Assembly (NCBI RefSeq): GCF_003353015.1
Contig: NZ_QREM01000008.1
Span: 540,803-578,879 of the forward strand
DNA from: Xanthomonas arboricola
GTDB taxonomy: Bacteria; Pseudomonadota; Gammaproteobacteria; Xanthomonadales; Xanthomonadaceae
DNA length: 38,077 nucleotides
Direction: 5' to 3'
The number at the start of each line of letters is the position of its first letter. Position 1 is the first letter of the stretch. The notes under the pieces are model-generated. The model searched no databases, had not been told where the DNA came from, and was given only the letters and a program-made list of their open reading frames with translations. A program made the translations under genes and the position numbers. Positions 22,415 to 30,937 of this stretch are shown here, piece by piece.

Positions 22415-22933
22415 TCAGAACAACTTGCGCGGACCACGTTGCCTGAAGCCGGCATACAGCGCCCACAACGCCAGGCCCGTGAACCACAGCATGCTCCACA
22501 TCGGCATGCTCAGGCCCAGGAAGCGCCAATCGATATTGCCGCAGTCGCCGGTGCCGGTCAGTACCGTGCGGAGCACCTCGAATGGCCCCATCGTCTCGCT
22601 CAGGAAGCTCAACGGCGGCCCGCACGACGACATCATGTCCTTGGGCCGGATCTGCACCCAGACATGCCGCGCCGCGATGCCCATGCCCACGCCGGCAGCG
22701 ATGAAACCCAGCACGCCATAGACCTTGCGCGTGCCCGCGGCGCGCGGCCCATGCAACGCACCCAGCAGGAACAACACCGCCAGCGCCGCAAAGGCGATCC
22801 GCTGGAAGATGCAGAGCGGGCATGGTTCCAGCCCAAGATGCAGCTGCACATAGATCGCATAGCCAAGCAGACCTGCGCAGGCAACAAAGCCCAGCAAGAA
22901 CTGCGCCCGGAAACCCCAACGAAATGGATTCAT
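22415..22933 (-). CDS. dsbB: Disulfide bond formation protein DsbB
   Basis: Inner-membrane quinone reductase that reoxidises DsbA. Four membrane helices and both redox pairs are present: the CPLC motif at C38/C41 and the second pair at C104 ('SSCGPPL') and C131 ('GDCGN'). 172 aa matches the family. I chose ATG 22933 by family length; the frame is open 91 codons further upstream but that stretch shows no helix or motif. No strong Shine-Dalgarno is visible. The promoter candidate at 22964-22992 would give a 24-nt leader, consistent with this start. Confidence 0.94.
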   Translation of the reverse strand: MNPFRWGFRAQFLLGFVACAGLLGYAIYVQLHLGLEPCPLCIFQRIAFAALAVLFLLGALHGPRAAGTRKVYGVLGFIAAGVGMGIAARHVWVQIRPKDMMSSCGPPLSFLSETMGPFEVLRTVLTGTGDCGNIDWRFLGLSMPMWSMLWFTGLALWALYAGFRQRGPRKLF

Positions 22934-22963
22934 CGCTACCGCGTGCCTAGGATCGAATGCCCG

Positions 22964-22992
22964 ATTATCAGCCATCGCTGCCGCGGTGACCA
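22964..22992 (-). promoter_or_regulatory. Candidate sigma70 promoter for dsbB-aroG
   Basis: On the minus strand TGGTCA (22987-22992), a 17-bp spacer and GATAAT (22964-22969) precede dsbB by about 30 bp. Four of six bases match the consensus in the -35 and five of six in the -10. The rest of 22993-23209 shows nothing I can call. Confidence 0.4.
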
Positions 22993-23209
22993 CGGATCGC
23001 TGCATCGGACAGATCGCGGCACGAAGTCGCGTCCAGCCATGCCTATCGACGGTCACGCGCCACCTCGTACGCCAGCGATGCAGCCAGGCCGCACCCACCG
23101 CTGCGCCGGCTTGCTTGGCCATGCTCGGGACCAGCCCGTTGCCGTGCACCGCAGTGCGGCTGCACCACCGACACCAGGGCCAGCCGACCCGGTTCAGGGC
23201 CTGCAATGA

Positions 23210-23236
23210 AAAAGCCCGGCGCTAGCCGGGCTTTTC
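23210..23236. terminator. Intrinsic terminator at the end of the ribosomal cluster
   Basis: AAAAGCCCGGC/GCCGGGCTTTT stem with a short loop, 26 bp after the rplQ stop. It is followed in the minus direction by TTTTTC. It closes the alpha operon. Confidence 0.92.
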
Positions 23237-23262
23237 AGGAATCTCTGCGAAGGGCGAACCGA

Positions 23263-23646
23263 TTACTCGGCCACTTCCTCGGCGACGACCGGACGGTCGA
23301 CCAGCTCGACATACGCCATCGGCGCATTGTCACCGGCACGGAAGCCGGCCTTCAGGATGCGCAGGTAGCCGCCGGGACGGGTCGCGTAGCGCGGGCCCAG
23401 TTCGACGAACAGCTTGCCCACTGCTTCCTTGTCGCGCAGGCGGGCAAACGCCAGACGACGATTGGCAACGCCATCGACCTTGCCGATGGTGATCAGCGGC
23501 TCGGCGACGCGACGCAGTTCCTTGGCCTTCGGCAAGGTGGTCTTGATCAGCTCGTGCTTGAACAGCGAGGCGGCCATATTGCGGAACATGGCTTCGCGGT
23601 GCGCGCTGGTGCGGTTGAACTTACGGCCAGATTTCTGGTGACGCAT
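23263..23646 (-). CDS. rplQ: 50S ribosomal protein L17
   Basis: Large-subunit protein near the exit tunnel. 127 aa, starting [20 protein letters not shown], the universal L17 opening, and containing '[20 protein letters not shown]'. It is the last gene of the alpha operon. Unusually, it is separated from rpoA by 181 bp that include a terminator-like hairpin, so its output may be set separately from rpoA. Confidence 0.98.
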
Positions 23647-23784
23647 GAGTGTGATTTCCTAAGGAATGTTGAGACTGCTTGAGAAACGTTGTCGCCATCC
23701 TGGCGCTGTTGAATGGACTGCGGTTGGTCCGAACCGGCCGTCCCTCGACCGGGTGTCAGCGCGGGCTTTGGCCCGTCGATGAGG

Positions 23785-23817
23785 AAAAACAAACATGGGC
23801 GCCCGAAGACGCCCATG
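23785..23817 (-). terminator. Terminator-like hairpin between rpoA and rplQ
   Basis: Stem CATGGGCG/CGCCCATG (23794-23817, 8 bp perfect, 8-nt loop) followed in the minus direction by TTTGTTTTT. It begins 11 bp after the rpoA stop. Formally it is an intrinsic terminator inside an operon and is expected to be partial, because rplQ must still be expressed. Confidence 0.7.
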
Positions 23818-23827
23818 CCTTGCAGCA

Positions 23828-24826
23828 TTAACCAAGCATGCCGTGCTGGGCGACACCGGCCGGCGGCCAGTTCTCCAGCTTCATGCCCAGTGCAAGGCCG
23901 CGCTGTGCCAGCACTTCCTTGATTTCGGTCAGCGACTTCTTGCCCAGATTCGGGGTCTTGAGCAGTTCCACTTCGGTCTTCTGGATCAGATCGCCGATGT
24001 AGTAGATGCTCTCGGCCTTCAGGCAGTTGGCCGAACGCACGGTCAGCTCGAGGTCGTCGATCGGGCGCAGCAGCACCGGATCCACGCCACTGGCAGCCGG
24101 CTTGGCCGCACCGCGATCGCGGTGGGTGAAATCGCCGAACACCGACAGCTGATCGCTGAGGATGTCGGCGGCGGTGCGCACGGCTTCCTCGGCATCGATG
24201 GTGCCGTTGGTTTCGATATCGATCACCAGCTTGTCGAGGTCGGTGCGCTGTTCAACGCGCGCAGCTTCCACGGCATAGGCAACGCGACGCACCGGCGAGA
24301 ACGACGCATCCAGCATCAGACGACCGATGGTGCGGGTCTCTTCGTCCGGACGACGACGCGCGGCCGCCGGCTGATAGCCGAAACCACGCTCGATCTTCAG
24401 GCGCATGTTCAGCGCCGTGTCCTTGGTCAGGTGGCAGATCACGTGGTCGCCGTTGATGATCTCGACGTTGTGATCGGTCCTGATGTCGGCCGCAGTGACC
24501 GTGCCCGGACCCTGCTTGGACAACGACAGCGTCGCGCTGTCGCCACTATGCATACGAATCGCCACGTCTTTCAGGTTGAGCAGGACGTCAAGCACGTCTT
24601 CCTGCAGCCCTTCGACCGTGGTGTACTCGTGCAGCACGCCGTCGATCTCGACCTCGGTGATCGCAAAACCCGGGATCGACGACAACAGCACACGACGCAG
24701 GGCATTGCCCAGCGTGTGCCCGTAACCGCGCTCCAAGGGCTCGATCACGACCTTTGCGCGATTGTCGGTAAGACGTTCGATCTGCGGACCACGGGGGCGC
24801 AGAACCTGGTTGGCGGTAACCGTCAT
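23828..24826 (-). CDS. rpoA: DNA-directed RNA polymerase alpha subunit
   Basis: Scaffold subunit of RNA polymerase. 332 aa. The N-terminal dimerisation domain has '[23 protein letters not shown]'. The C-terminal DNA- and activator-binding domain begins near residue 250, with '[24 protein letters not shown]' and '[20 protein letters not shown]' (residues contacting UP elements). It is preceded by a 53-bp gap with a perfect 8-bp hairpin and followed by a terminator-like hairpin. Confidence 0.99.
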   Translation of the reverse strand: MTVTANQVLRPRGPQIERLTDNRAKVVIEPLERGYGHTLGNALRRVLLSSIPGFAITEVEIDGVLHEYTTVEGLQEDVLDVLLNLKDVAIRMHSGDSATLSLSKQGPGTVTAADIRTDHNVEIINGDHVICHLTKDTALNMRLKIERGFGYQPAAARRRPDEETRTIGRLMLDASFSPVRRVAYAVEAARVEQRTDLDKLVIDIETNGTIDAEEAVRTAADILSDQLSVFGDFTHRDRGAAKPAASGVDPVLLRPIDDLELTVRSANCLKAESIYYIGDLIQKTEVELLKTPNLGKKSLTEIKEVLAQRGLALGMKLENWPPAGVAQHGMLG

Positions 24827-24846
24827 GTTGCGGGGTCTCCTGCGAA

Positions 24847-24865
24847 CCTCCGGCGGTGCCGGAGG
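24847..24865 (-). other. Hairpin in the rpsD-rpoA gap
   Basis: CCTCCGGC/GCCGGAGG, 8 bp perfect with a 3-nt loop, in the 53-nt space before rpoA; no U-run. It ends 20 nt before the rpoA ATG and could affect initiation or mRNA processing. Confidence 0.6.
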
Positions 24866-24879
24866 CTCTCCAATGTGAA

Positions 24880-25506
24880 TTACTTCGAATACAACTCGAC
24901 GATCAGCGCTTCGTTGATATCCGAAGGCAGGTCAGCGCGATCCGGAACGGCCTTGAACACGCCGCTGAACTTCTTCGAATCGACTTCGACCCACGACGGC
25001 GTCATGTCGTGCTGCTCAGCCACGGTCAGGGCTTCCTGCACGCGGAGCTGCTTCTGTGCCTTTTCCGACAGCGTGATCGCATCGCCAGCCTTGATCTGGT
25101 ACGAGGCCAGGTTCACCGACTTGCCATTGACCAGCACGCCACGGTGCGACACCAGCTGGCGCGCGGCCGGACGGGTGACGGCAAAGCCCATGCGGTAGCA
25201 GACGTTGTCCAGACGGGTTTCCAGCAACTGCAGCAGGTTCTCGCCGGTGTTGCCCTTCTTGGTCGAGGCCTTCTTGTAGTAGTTGCGGAACTGACGCTCC
25301 AGCAAACCGTAGATGCGCTTGACCTTCTGCTTTTCACGCAGCTGGGTAGCGTAGTCGGAGAGCTTGCCTTTGCGAGCCGCGCCGTGTTGGCCAGGCTTCT
25401 GCTCAAGCTTGCACTTGGAGTCCAGCGCACGCGCCGGGCTCTTGAGGGAAAGATCGGCGCCTTCGCGGCGGGCGAGCTTACAGGTAGGACCGATATAACG
25501 AGCCAT
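24880..25506 (-). CDS. rpsD: 30S ribosomal protein S4
   Basis: Small-subunit assembly protein and, in E. coli, translational repressor of the alpha operon. 208 aa, starting [19 protein letters not shown], with the S4 RNA-binding domain '[34 protein letters not shown]' (pieces near 95-130). It has a single N-terminal cysteine, so no zinc ribbon. Spacing to rpsK is 15 bp. Confidence 0.99.
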   Translation of the reverse strand: MARYIGPTCKLARREGADLSLKSPARALDSKCKLEQKPGQHGAARKGKLSDYATQLREKQKVKRIYGLLERQFRNYYKKASTKKGNTGENLLQLLETRLDNVCYRMGFAVTRPAARQLVSHRGVLVNGKSVNLASYQIKAGDAITLSEKAQKQLRVQEALTVAEQHDMTPSWVEVDSKKFSGVFKAVPDRADLPSDINEALIVELYSK

Positions 25507-25521
25507 TTCTTATCGCTCCCT

Positions 25522-25914
25522 TTAGACGCGACGCTTCTTCGGCGGACGGCACCCGTTGTGCGGGATTGGCGTCACGTCGATGATGTTGGTGATCTTGTAG
25601 CCCACGTTGTTCAACGAACGCACGGCCGACTCACGGCCCGGACCCGGACCCTTGATACGTACTTCCAGCGACTTCACGCCGTAGTCGAGCGCAGCGCGGC
25701 CAGCCTTTTCGGCGGCAACCTGGGCAGCGAACGGGGTCGACTTGCGCGAACCACGGAAACCGGCGCCGCCGGACGTGGCCCACGACAGTGCATTGCCCTG
25801 GCGATCGGTGATGGTGACGATGGTGTTGTTGAACGAAGCGTGGACGTGGGCGACGCCGTCAGTGATGACGCGCTTGATCTTCTTCTTCGTTTTCTTTTCT
25901 GCTGGCTTTGCCAT
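25522..25914 (-). CDS. rpsK: 30S ribosomal protein S11
   Basis: Platform protein of the small subunit near the E site. 130 aa with a lysine-rich N-terminus and the hallmarks '[19 protein letters not shown]', '[16 protein letters not shown]' and C-terminal '[13 protein letters not shown]'. It lies 10 bp after rpsM. Confidence 0.99.
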   Translation of the reverse strand: MAKPAEKKTKKKIKRVITDGVAHVHASFNNTIVTITDRQGNALSWATSGGAGFRGSRKSTPFAAQVAAEKAGRAALDYGVKSLEVRIKGPGPGRESAVRSLNNVGYKITNIIDVTPIPHNGCRPPKKRRV

Positions 25915-25924
25915 GATCTATCCC

Positions 25925-26281
25925 TTACTTCCTGATCGCCTTGCGCGGACCCTTGCGGGTGCGGGCGTTGGTACGGGTGCGCTGACCACGCAGCGGGAGA
26001 CCACGGCGATGACGCAGACCGCGATAGCAGCCCAGGTCCATCAGTCGCTTGATCGCGATACCGATTTCGCGGCGCAGGTCGCCTTCGACGACATACTTGC
26101 CGACCTCGGCGCGCAGGCGCTCGATTTCGGGTTCGGACAGATCACGAATCTTCGTGGTCGAGGTAACGCCTGCGGATTCGCAGAGCTTCTTCGAACGGGT
26201 ACGGCCGATGCCGTAGATGCTTTGCAACCCGACCCAGACGTGCTTCTGGGCTGGCAGGTTGACGCCTGCAATACGCGCCAT
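25925..26281 (-). CDS. rpsM: 30S ribosomal protein S13
   Basis: Small-subunit head protein contacting the P-site tRNA and L5. 118 aa, [20 protein letters not shown], with '[12 protein letters not shown]' and the basic C-terminal tail '[12 protein letters not shown]'. First gene after the 349-bp secY gap. The open frame upstream of ATG 26281 is non-homologous. Its likely promoter is at 26360-26388. Confidence 0.99.
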   Translation of the reverse strand: MARIAGVNLPAQKHVWVGLQSIYGIGRTRSKKLCESAGVTSTTKIRDLSEPEIERLRAEVGKYVVEGDLRREIGIAIKRLMDLGCYRGLRHRRGLPLRGQRTRTNARTRKGPRKAIRK

Positions 26282-26325
26282 GACGCGATTCTCCAACTGA
26301 GTGATGGCCCGACAGCGCCCAGGCG

Positions 26326-26341
26326 CCATCCGGCAGGATGG
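26326..26341 (-). other. Hairpin in the predicted rpsM leader
   Basis: CCATCC/GGATGG with a 4-nt loop, just downstream of the predicted alpha-operon transcript start, with a second short GCGCC/GGCGC pairing beside it. In E. coli S4 represses this operon through a leader pseudoknot; whether this leader does the same is unknown. Confidence 0.45.
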
Positions 26342-26359
26342 ATCAAAAGTGAACTCGGA

Positions 26360-26388
26360 ATTGTAGCAAGGCCTCGGATTGCTTTGAA
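26360..26388 (-). promoter_or_regulatory. Candidate promoter of rpsM-rpsK-rpsD-rpoA-rplQ
   Basis: On the minus strand TTCAAA (26383-26388), a 17-bp spacer and TACAAT (26360-26365). The -10 matches consensus at five of six positions and the -35 at four of six. The predicted start near 26353 gives a leader of about 70 nt before rpsM. Confidence 0.6.
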
Positions 26389-26393
26389 GCCCG

Positions 26394-26410
26394 TGGAACC
26401 AAAAGTTCCA
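26394..26410. promoter_or_regulatory. Inverted repeat TGGAAC-CAAAA-GTTCCA upstream of the alpha promoter
   Basis: A 6+5+6 inverted repeat five bp upstream of the candidate -35. The position would suit an activator or other binding site. Confidence 0.35.
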
Positions 26411-26630
26411 TGGACCCGGCGTGGGGAGTGTGCCCTCGCTCCGGCGCCGGACGATGTTGATCCAGAAAACTTCTCCGAATCGCCTGTACTACTCCCGCAC
26501 AGGACCACCTCGTCACACCCGCGCGCGAGACGTCGCGCGAGCCGCCCTTCTGATCGGAAGATCGTGGCCCGGGAACCAGGCCGTCTTCACGCAATGAAGA
26601 TCTAGTGTACCACCTAACTGCCCGCGGGAC
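26411..26630. other. Rest of the secY-rpsM gap; rpmJ absent
   Basis: Many bacteria have rpmJ (L36) here; no frame encodes a recognisable L36. The region has dyads: TCCGGCGCCGGA (26440-26451, 12-bp palindrome), CGCGCGA/TCGCGCG (26522-26539) and TCTTCA/TGAAGA (26584-26600). No U-run follows any of them. A TACACT sequence lies just after the secY stop but with a poorly spaced -35. Confidence 0.6.
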
Positions 26631-27998
26631 TTAACTGCGCGCCAGACCGCCGCGCGAGCCACCCTTGAGGTTGGCCTTCTTCAGCAGGCTCTCGTACTGA
26701 TGCGACATCAGATGCGCCTGGATCTGCGCAATGAAGTCCATCACCACCACCACGGCGATCAACAGCGACGTACCACCGAAGTGGAACGAGGTGCCTAGCT
26801 GCGTGCGCATGATTTCCGGCAGCAGGCAGACGATCACCAGGTACAACGAACCGGCTGCGGTCAGACGTGTCAGCACGCCGTCCACGTAATCCGCCGTCGC
26901 CTTGCCCGGACGGATGCCCGGAATCAGCGCACCCGACTTCTTGAGGTTGTCGGCGGTTTCCTGCGAGTTGAACACCAGCGCGGTGTAGAAGAACGCAAAG
27001 CCGATGATCAGTGCCGCAAACACCAGCATGTGCACCGGCTCGCCCGGCCCGAGCGCATTGGCGATCTTCTGCAGCCAGGAACCCACGCCGCTGCCGGACG
27101 CCGCCTGACCGGACCACATCGACAGCGTCGCCGGGAAAGCGAGGATGCTGGAGGCGAAGATCGGCGGAATCACGCCCGCCATGTTGAGCTTCAGCGGCAG
27201 GAACGAGGTCTGGTTCATGTACGCATTGCGGCCGCCCTGGCGGCGCGCGTAGTTGACCGTGATGCGTCGCTGCCCGCGTTCGACGAACACCACGAACAGC
27301 GTGAACGCCAGGATGGTGATGACGATCAGCAGCAGCGAAATGAAGCTCAGATTGCCTTCGCGGAAGGCTTCGACGGTCTGGATGGCCGCCGACGGAAGAC
27401 CTGCCACAATGCCGGCGAAGATGATCAGCGACACGCCGTTGCCGATGCCGCGCTCGGTAACCTGCTCGCCCACCCACATCAGGAAGATGGTGCCAGCGGT
27501 CAGCGCGATCACTGCGGTGAGCACAAAGCCCATGCCTGGCGCATACACCACCGGAGCGCCACCGGGCGCGGTCTGGTTCTGCAGTGCCAGCGCGATACTG
27601 CCGCCCTGCACCACCGCCAGAAGCACCGCACCGATGCGCGAATACTGGGTGATCTTGCGTCGGCCGGATTCGCCTTCCTTCTGCATCGCCTTGAGGGCGG
27701 GAAAGATGTGCGTGGCCAACTGGATCACGATCGATGCCGAGATGTACGGCATCACGTTCAACGCGAAGATGCTGAAACGGTGCAGGGCGCCGCCCGAGAA
27801 CATGTTGAACATGTCCACGATGCCGCCGCCCTGCGCCTGCATCAACGAAAGCATGGCATCGGGATTCACGCCAGGCACCGGCACATAGCAGCCGATGCGA
27901 TAGACGATCAATGCCCCGAGGACGAACAGCAGCCGCTGGCGAAGTTCCGTGAACTTGCCGAGCCCGCCACCGAGGTTACCAATGCCAGCCTGCGCCAT
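26631..27998 (-). CDS. secY: Preprotein translocase channel subunit SecY
   Basis: Central channel of the Sec translocon in the inner membrane. 455 aa with ten predicted helices. Recognisable segments are the N-terminal '[27 protein letters not shown]', '[12 protein letters not shown]', '[19 protein letters not shown]' and '[21 protein letters not shown]' (cytoplasmic loop C4). It lies 7 bp after rplO, ending the spc part of the cluster; no terminator with a U-run is visible after it. Confidence 0.99.
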   Translation of the reverse strand: MAQAGIGNLGGGLGKFTELRQRLLFVLGALIVYRIGCYVPVPGVNPDAMLSLMQAQGGGIVDMFNMFSGGALHRFSIFALNVMPYISASIVIQLATHIFPALKAMQKEGESGRRKITQYSRIGAVLLAVVQGGSIALALQNQTAPGGAPVVYAPGMGFVLTAVIALTAGTIFLMWVGEQVTERGIGNGVSLIIFAGIVAGLPSAAIQTVEAFREGNLSFISLLLIVITILAFTLFVVFVERGQRRITVNYARRQGGRNAYMNQTSFLPLKLNMAGVIPPIFASSILAFPATLSMWSGQAASGSGVGSWLQKIANALGPGEPVHMLVFAALIIGFAFFYTALVFNSQETADNLKKSGALIPGIRPGKATADYVDGVLTRLTAAGSLYLVIVCLLPEIMRTQLGTSFHFGGTSLLIAVVVVMDFIAQIQAHLMSHQYESLLKKANLKGGSRGGLARS

Positions 27999-28005
27999 CT
28001 GCCGA

Positions 28006-28449
28006 TTACTCCTCTACGCTGCCGCCGGCAGCTTCGATTGCTGCCTTGGCGCCTGCACTTGCAGCCACGCCCTTCAGCACGAACTTCTTGCTCAGCTCAC
28101 CCTTCAGCACGATCTTCGCCTTCTTGGCGCGGCTCGGGACCAGATTGGCCGCACGCAGCGCTGCAAAGTCGATCTCACCGGCTTCCAGCTTGTCCAGCTG
28201 GTAGGACAACACTTCGGCACTGTCACGCGCCATCTTGGAACGGAAGCCGATCTTCGGCAGACGGCGCTGCATCGGGGTCTGGCCGCCTTCGAAGCCGGCC
28301 TTGATCTTGCCGCCGCCCTTGCGCGCGAACGAACCCTTGTGGCCGCGGCCGCAGGTCTTGCCAAGGCCCGAGCCGATGCCGCGGCCGACGCGGGTGCGCT
28401 CGGTGCGGGCGCCGTCGGCGGGCTTGAGGTCATTGAGATGCAAAGTCAT
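28006..28449 (-). CDS. rplO: 50S ribosomal protein L15
   Basis: Late-assembly large-subunit protein. 147 aa; the N-terminus '[32 protein letters not shown]' (seen in pieces) and the glycine-rich '[14 protein letters not shown]' are typical. ATG 28449 has GAGG nine nt upstream; an in-frame ATG 15 bp earlier is not conserved. The gene lies 4 bp after rpmD. Confidence 0.98.
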   Translation of the reverse strand: MTLHLNDLKPADGARTERTRVGRGIGSGLGKTCGRGHKGSFARKGGGKIKAGFEGGQTPMQRRLPKIGFRSKMARDSAEVLSYQLDKLEAGEIDFAALRAANLVPSRAKKAKIVLKGELSKKFVLKGVAASAGAKAAIEAAGGSVEE

Positions 28450-28453
28450 GGGA

Positions 28454-28645
28454 TTAGTCCTCAACCTTGACGAGGTAATGAACGGTATTGATCAGACCGC
28501 GAACCTGCGGGCTGTCCTTGAGTTCACGCACATCGTTGAGCTTATTCAGGCCCAACGCACGCACCGACAGGCGGTGACGCGACTGGGTTCCACGCAGGCC
28601 ACGCACCAGGCGCACCGTCACGGTCTTGTTGGTGTCCTTAGCCAT
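28454..28645 (-). CDS. rpmD: 50S ribosomal protein L30
   Basis: Small large-subunit protein, 63 aa: [19 protein letters not shown] and '[39 protein letters not shown]' (in pieces). Its start lies inside the rpsE coding sequence (8-bp overlap). Confidence 0.97.
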
Positions 28646-29180
28646 GGTTGAGCTCCTCCACCTTCTTGCCGCGCTTGGCCGCAACACGCGCCGGCGACTG
28701 CACTTCCGACAGGCCCTTCAGGGTTGCACGGACCAGGTTGATCGGGTTACGCGAACCAACTGCCTTGGCCAGCACGTTCTTGACGCCGACCGCTTCCAGC
28801 ACAGCGCGCATGGCACCGCCGGCGATGACGCCGGTACCTTCCGACGCAGGCTGCATGTAGACGCGCGCAGCGCCATGGCCGGACTTGACCGCGTGCCACA
28901 AGGTGCCGTTGTTCAGATCCACGGTGGCCAGGTTCTTGCGCGCCTGTTCCATCGACTTCTGGATGGCGACCGGCACTTCGCGCGCCTTGCCATAGCCAAA
29001 ACCGACCTTGCCCAGACCATCGCCGACCACGGTCAGCGCGGTGAAGGTGAACTGGCGGCCACCCTTGACGGTCTTGCTGACGCGATTGACCGCGACCAGC
29101 TTTTCGATCATGCCATCGTCGACTTTCTCTTCGCGGTTACGGTCGCGATCACGACCCCGCGGTGCACGTTCTTCTGCCAT
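28638..29180 (-). CDS. rpsE: 30S ribosomal protein S5
   Basis: Small-subunit protein involved in decoding fidelity and mRNA unwinding. 180 aa; a charged N-terminal extension ([12 protein letters not shown]) precedes the core '[20 protein letters not shown]' and '[20 protein letters not shown]'. AAGGA lies six nt before ATG 29180. It is separated from rplR by an unusual 159-bp hairpin-bearing gap. Confidence 0.98.
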
Positions 29181-29339
29181 CTTGATTCCTTGATTGATTG
29201 AGTATGTACGGCTCGAAGCCGCTTATGGTTGTGGAGTGAAACGGTGTTCCCGTGGCCGCTGCAAAAGAACGGGACGGTCCGGCATCTCCCCTGCCGGCGG
29301 TAACGCGGATGTGGCCGATGGCCACATCCGCAGCAGTGC
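29181..29339 (-). other. Structured rplR-rpsE intercistronic region
   Basis: Contains a 12-bp perfect hairpin GCGGATGTGGCC/GGCCACATCCGC with a 3-nt loop (29305-29331), starting 8 nt after the rplR stop. CCGGCA/TGCCGG (29279-29297) and CGGCT/AGCCG (29209-29221) follow. None has a U-run. In E. coli rplR and rpsE are nearly adjacent. Confidence 0.65.
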
Positions 29340-29699
29340 TTAGAACTGCAGGCCGCCTTCGCGAGCTGCGTCGGCCAGCGCCTTGATACGGCCATGGTAG
29401 CGGTAGCCCGAGCGGTCGAATGCGACCTTCTCGATACCGGCAGCCTTGGCGCGCTCGGCAATCAGCTTGCCGACCTTGACGGCCGCATCGCTGTTCTTGC
29501 CGTTCTTCAGGCCTTCCTTCACGTCGGCCTGCAGGGTGTTCGCCGCGGCGATCACCTTGGAACCGTCGGCAGTGAAGACCTGCGCGTACAGATGCTGGCC
29601 GGTGCGCAGCACCGACAGGCGAGCGACGCCCAGTTCACGGATGTGCGAACGGGTGGACTTGGCGCGACGCAGACGGGCGATGTTCTTGTTGATGCTCAT
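29340..29699 (-). CDS. rplR: 50S ribosomal protein L18
   Basis: 5S rRNA-binding protein of the central protuberance. 119 aa, [20 protein letters not shown], with '[20 protein letters not shown]' and C-terminal '[28 protein letters not shown]' (in pieces). ATG 29699 is chosen by homology; upstream in-frame sequence belongs to the rplF-rplR gap. Confidence 0.98.
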   Translation of the reverse strand: MSINKNIARLRRAKSTRSHIRELGVARLSVLRTGQHLYAQVFTADGSKVIAAANTLQADVKEGLKNGKNSDAAVKVGKLIAERAKAAGIEKVAFDRSGYRYHGRIKALADAAREGGLQF

Positions 29700-29746
29700 G
29701 ATATTTATCCTACGGAAGCTGAAGGAAAACAGGCTTTTGCAGCAGG

Positions 29747-29772
29747 AAGTCCGGCCATGGATGGCCGGGCTT
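29747..29772 (-). other. Hairpin in the rplF-rplR gap
   Basis: In the 91-bp gap, CCGGCCA/TGGCCGG (7 bp, 4-nt loop) extends outward through AAG/CTT pairs with one mismatch each side. It begins about 19 nt after the rplF stop. There is no U-run directly after it. Confidence 0.6.
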
Positions 29773-29790
29773 CTCGCAGAGGGACCTGCC

Positions 29791-30318
29791 TTACGCCTTC
29801 TTGGCTTCCTTGCGAATGATGACTTCACCGGCGTACTTCACACCCTTGCCCTTGTAGGGCTCCGGCGGACGGAAGCCGCGAATCTTGGCGGCGACTTCGC
29901 CGACGCGCTGCTTGTCGGCACCCTGGACCACGATCTCGGTCTGGGTCGGGGTCGACAGCGTGATGCCTTCCGGCGCCACGAACACCAGCGGGTGCGAGAA
30001 GCCGAGCGACAGGTTCAGATCCTTGCCCTGCATGGCGGCGCGGTAACCGACGCCGACCAGCTCGAGCTTGCGCTCGAAGCCTTCGGACACACCCTTGACC
30101 ATATTGGCCAGGATGGCGCGCACGGTGCCGGTGATGGCGATCTGCGACGGATCGTTTGCCGACAGCGTGGCAACGCCGCCGTCGATGGCGATTTCAACGC
30201 CAACCGGCTTCGGCAGGGTCAGGGTGCCCTTCGGGCCCTTGACACTGACCTGCTCGGGCTGGACGTTGAGCTCAACACCCTTCGGAAGGGAAACAGGCTT
30301 CTTGGCTACACGGGACAT
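29791..30318 (-). CDS. rplF: 50S ribosomal protein L6
   Basis: Large-subunit protein at the base of the stalk. 175 aa, [19 protein letters not shown], with '[13 protein letters not shown]', '[14 protein letters not shown]' and the C-terminal '[20 protein letters not shown]'. AAGGAAT lies upstream of ATG 30318. 15 bp after rpsH. Confidence 0.99.
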   Translation of the reverse strand: MSRVAKKPVSLPKGVELNVQPEQVSVKGPKGTLTLPKPVGVEIAIDGGVATLSANDPSQIAITGTVRAILANMVKGVSEGFERKLELVGVGYRAAMQGKDLNLSLGFSHPLVFVAPEGITLSTPTQTEIVVQGADKQRVGEVAAKIRGFRPPEPYKGKGVKYAGEVIIRKEAKKA

Positions 30319-30333
30319 GATCGATTCCTTCCC

Positions 30334-30732
30334 TTAGGCCACGAAGCACAGGACTTCACCACCAACGCCGGCTTCGCGAGCCTGCGCATCGGTCATGATG
30401 CCCTTCGACGTGGAGATGATGGCGATACCCAGGCCACCCAGGACCTTGGGCAGCTCGGTCTTGCCGCGGTACTGGCGCAGACCCGAGCGCGAAAAACGCT
30501 TCAGGGTCTCGATGACCGGACGGCCTTCGAAATACTTCAGCACGATTTCCAGCTCCGACTTGTTGTTTTCGGTCGCTGTCACGCGCAGGTCGGTGATGTA
30601 ACCCTCGTCCTTCAGGACCTGGGCGATCGCGACCTTGATCTTGGACGACGGCAATTTCACCGTCTGCTTACCGACCGCGGCCGCATTCTTGATGCGTACC
30701 AGCAGGTCGGCGATGGGATCAGTCATGCTCAT
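30334..30732 (-). CDS. rpsH: 30S ribosomal protein S8
   Basis: Primary 16S rRNA-binding protein and, in E. coli, repressor of the spc operon. 132 aa, [20 protein letters not shown], ending '[26 protein letters not shown]' (in pieces). The start is ATG 30732 by homology. It follows a 205-bp hairpin-rich gap, an unusual position for an S8 gene. Confidence 0.98.
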
Positions 30733-30860
30733 ATGAGTACCTTTGAGTGCACCGATATCCGCTTTCGCGAAAATCTTGTGTTTTCCTGGGGATGGGCCAG
30801 GACCCTTTACGCCATGCCGAACCCATGCGGGCAAGACAGAAGCGGAAGTATACGACAAAA

Positions 30861-30882
30861 GAGCCCGACTTGCGTCGGACTC
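30861..30882 (-). terminator. Terminator-like hairpin between rpsN and rpsH
   Basis: Nine-bp stem (one G-U pair) GAGTCCGAC/GTCGGGCTC with a GCAA tetraloop, immediately followed by TTTTGT on the minus strand. It is expected to be an attenuator, because rpsH, rplF, secY and others lie downstream. Confidence 0.7.
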
Positions 30883-30887
30883 CCCTG

Positions 30888-30930
30888 TTGAACAGAACGA
30901 TCCTGTTCAAGCCGGCCGCGAGCGGCCGGC
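30888..30930 (-). other. Two tandem hairpins right after rpsN
   Basis: GCCGGCCG/CGGCCGGC (30911-30930, 4-nt loop) begins 8 nt after the rpsN stop, and TTGAACAG/CTGTTCAA (30888-30910, 7-nt loop) abuts it. With the terminator-like hairpin they form three consecutive stems. Confidence 0.65.
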
Positions 30931-30937
30931 ACTGCTG

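Noticed and set aside
22934..23206. Upstream extension of dsbB by 91 codons
   Set aside because: No membrane helix, signal or motif, and family length fits ATG 22933.
19706..23209. 1167-codon plus-strand frame across mscS, aroG and dsbB
   Set aside because: Runs antisense through three well-supported genes; composition is that of a shadow frame.
26411..26630. rpmJ (L36) in the secY-rpsM gap
   Set aside because: No frame shows the MKVRASVK start or the zinc-ligand pattern of L36.
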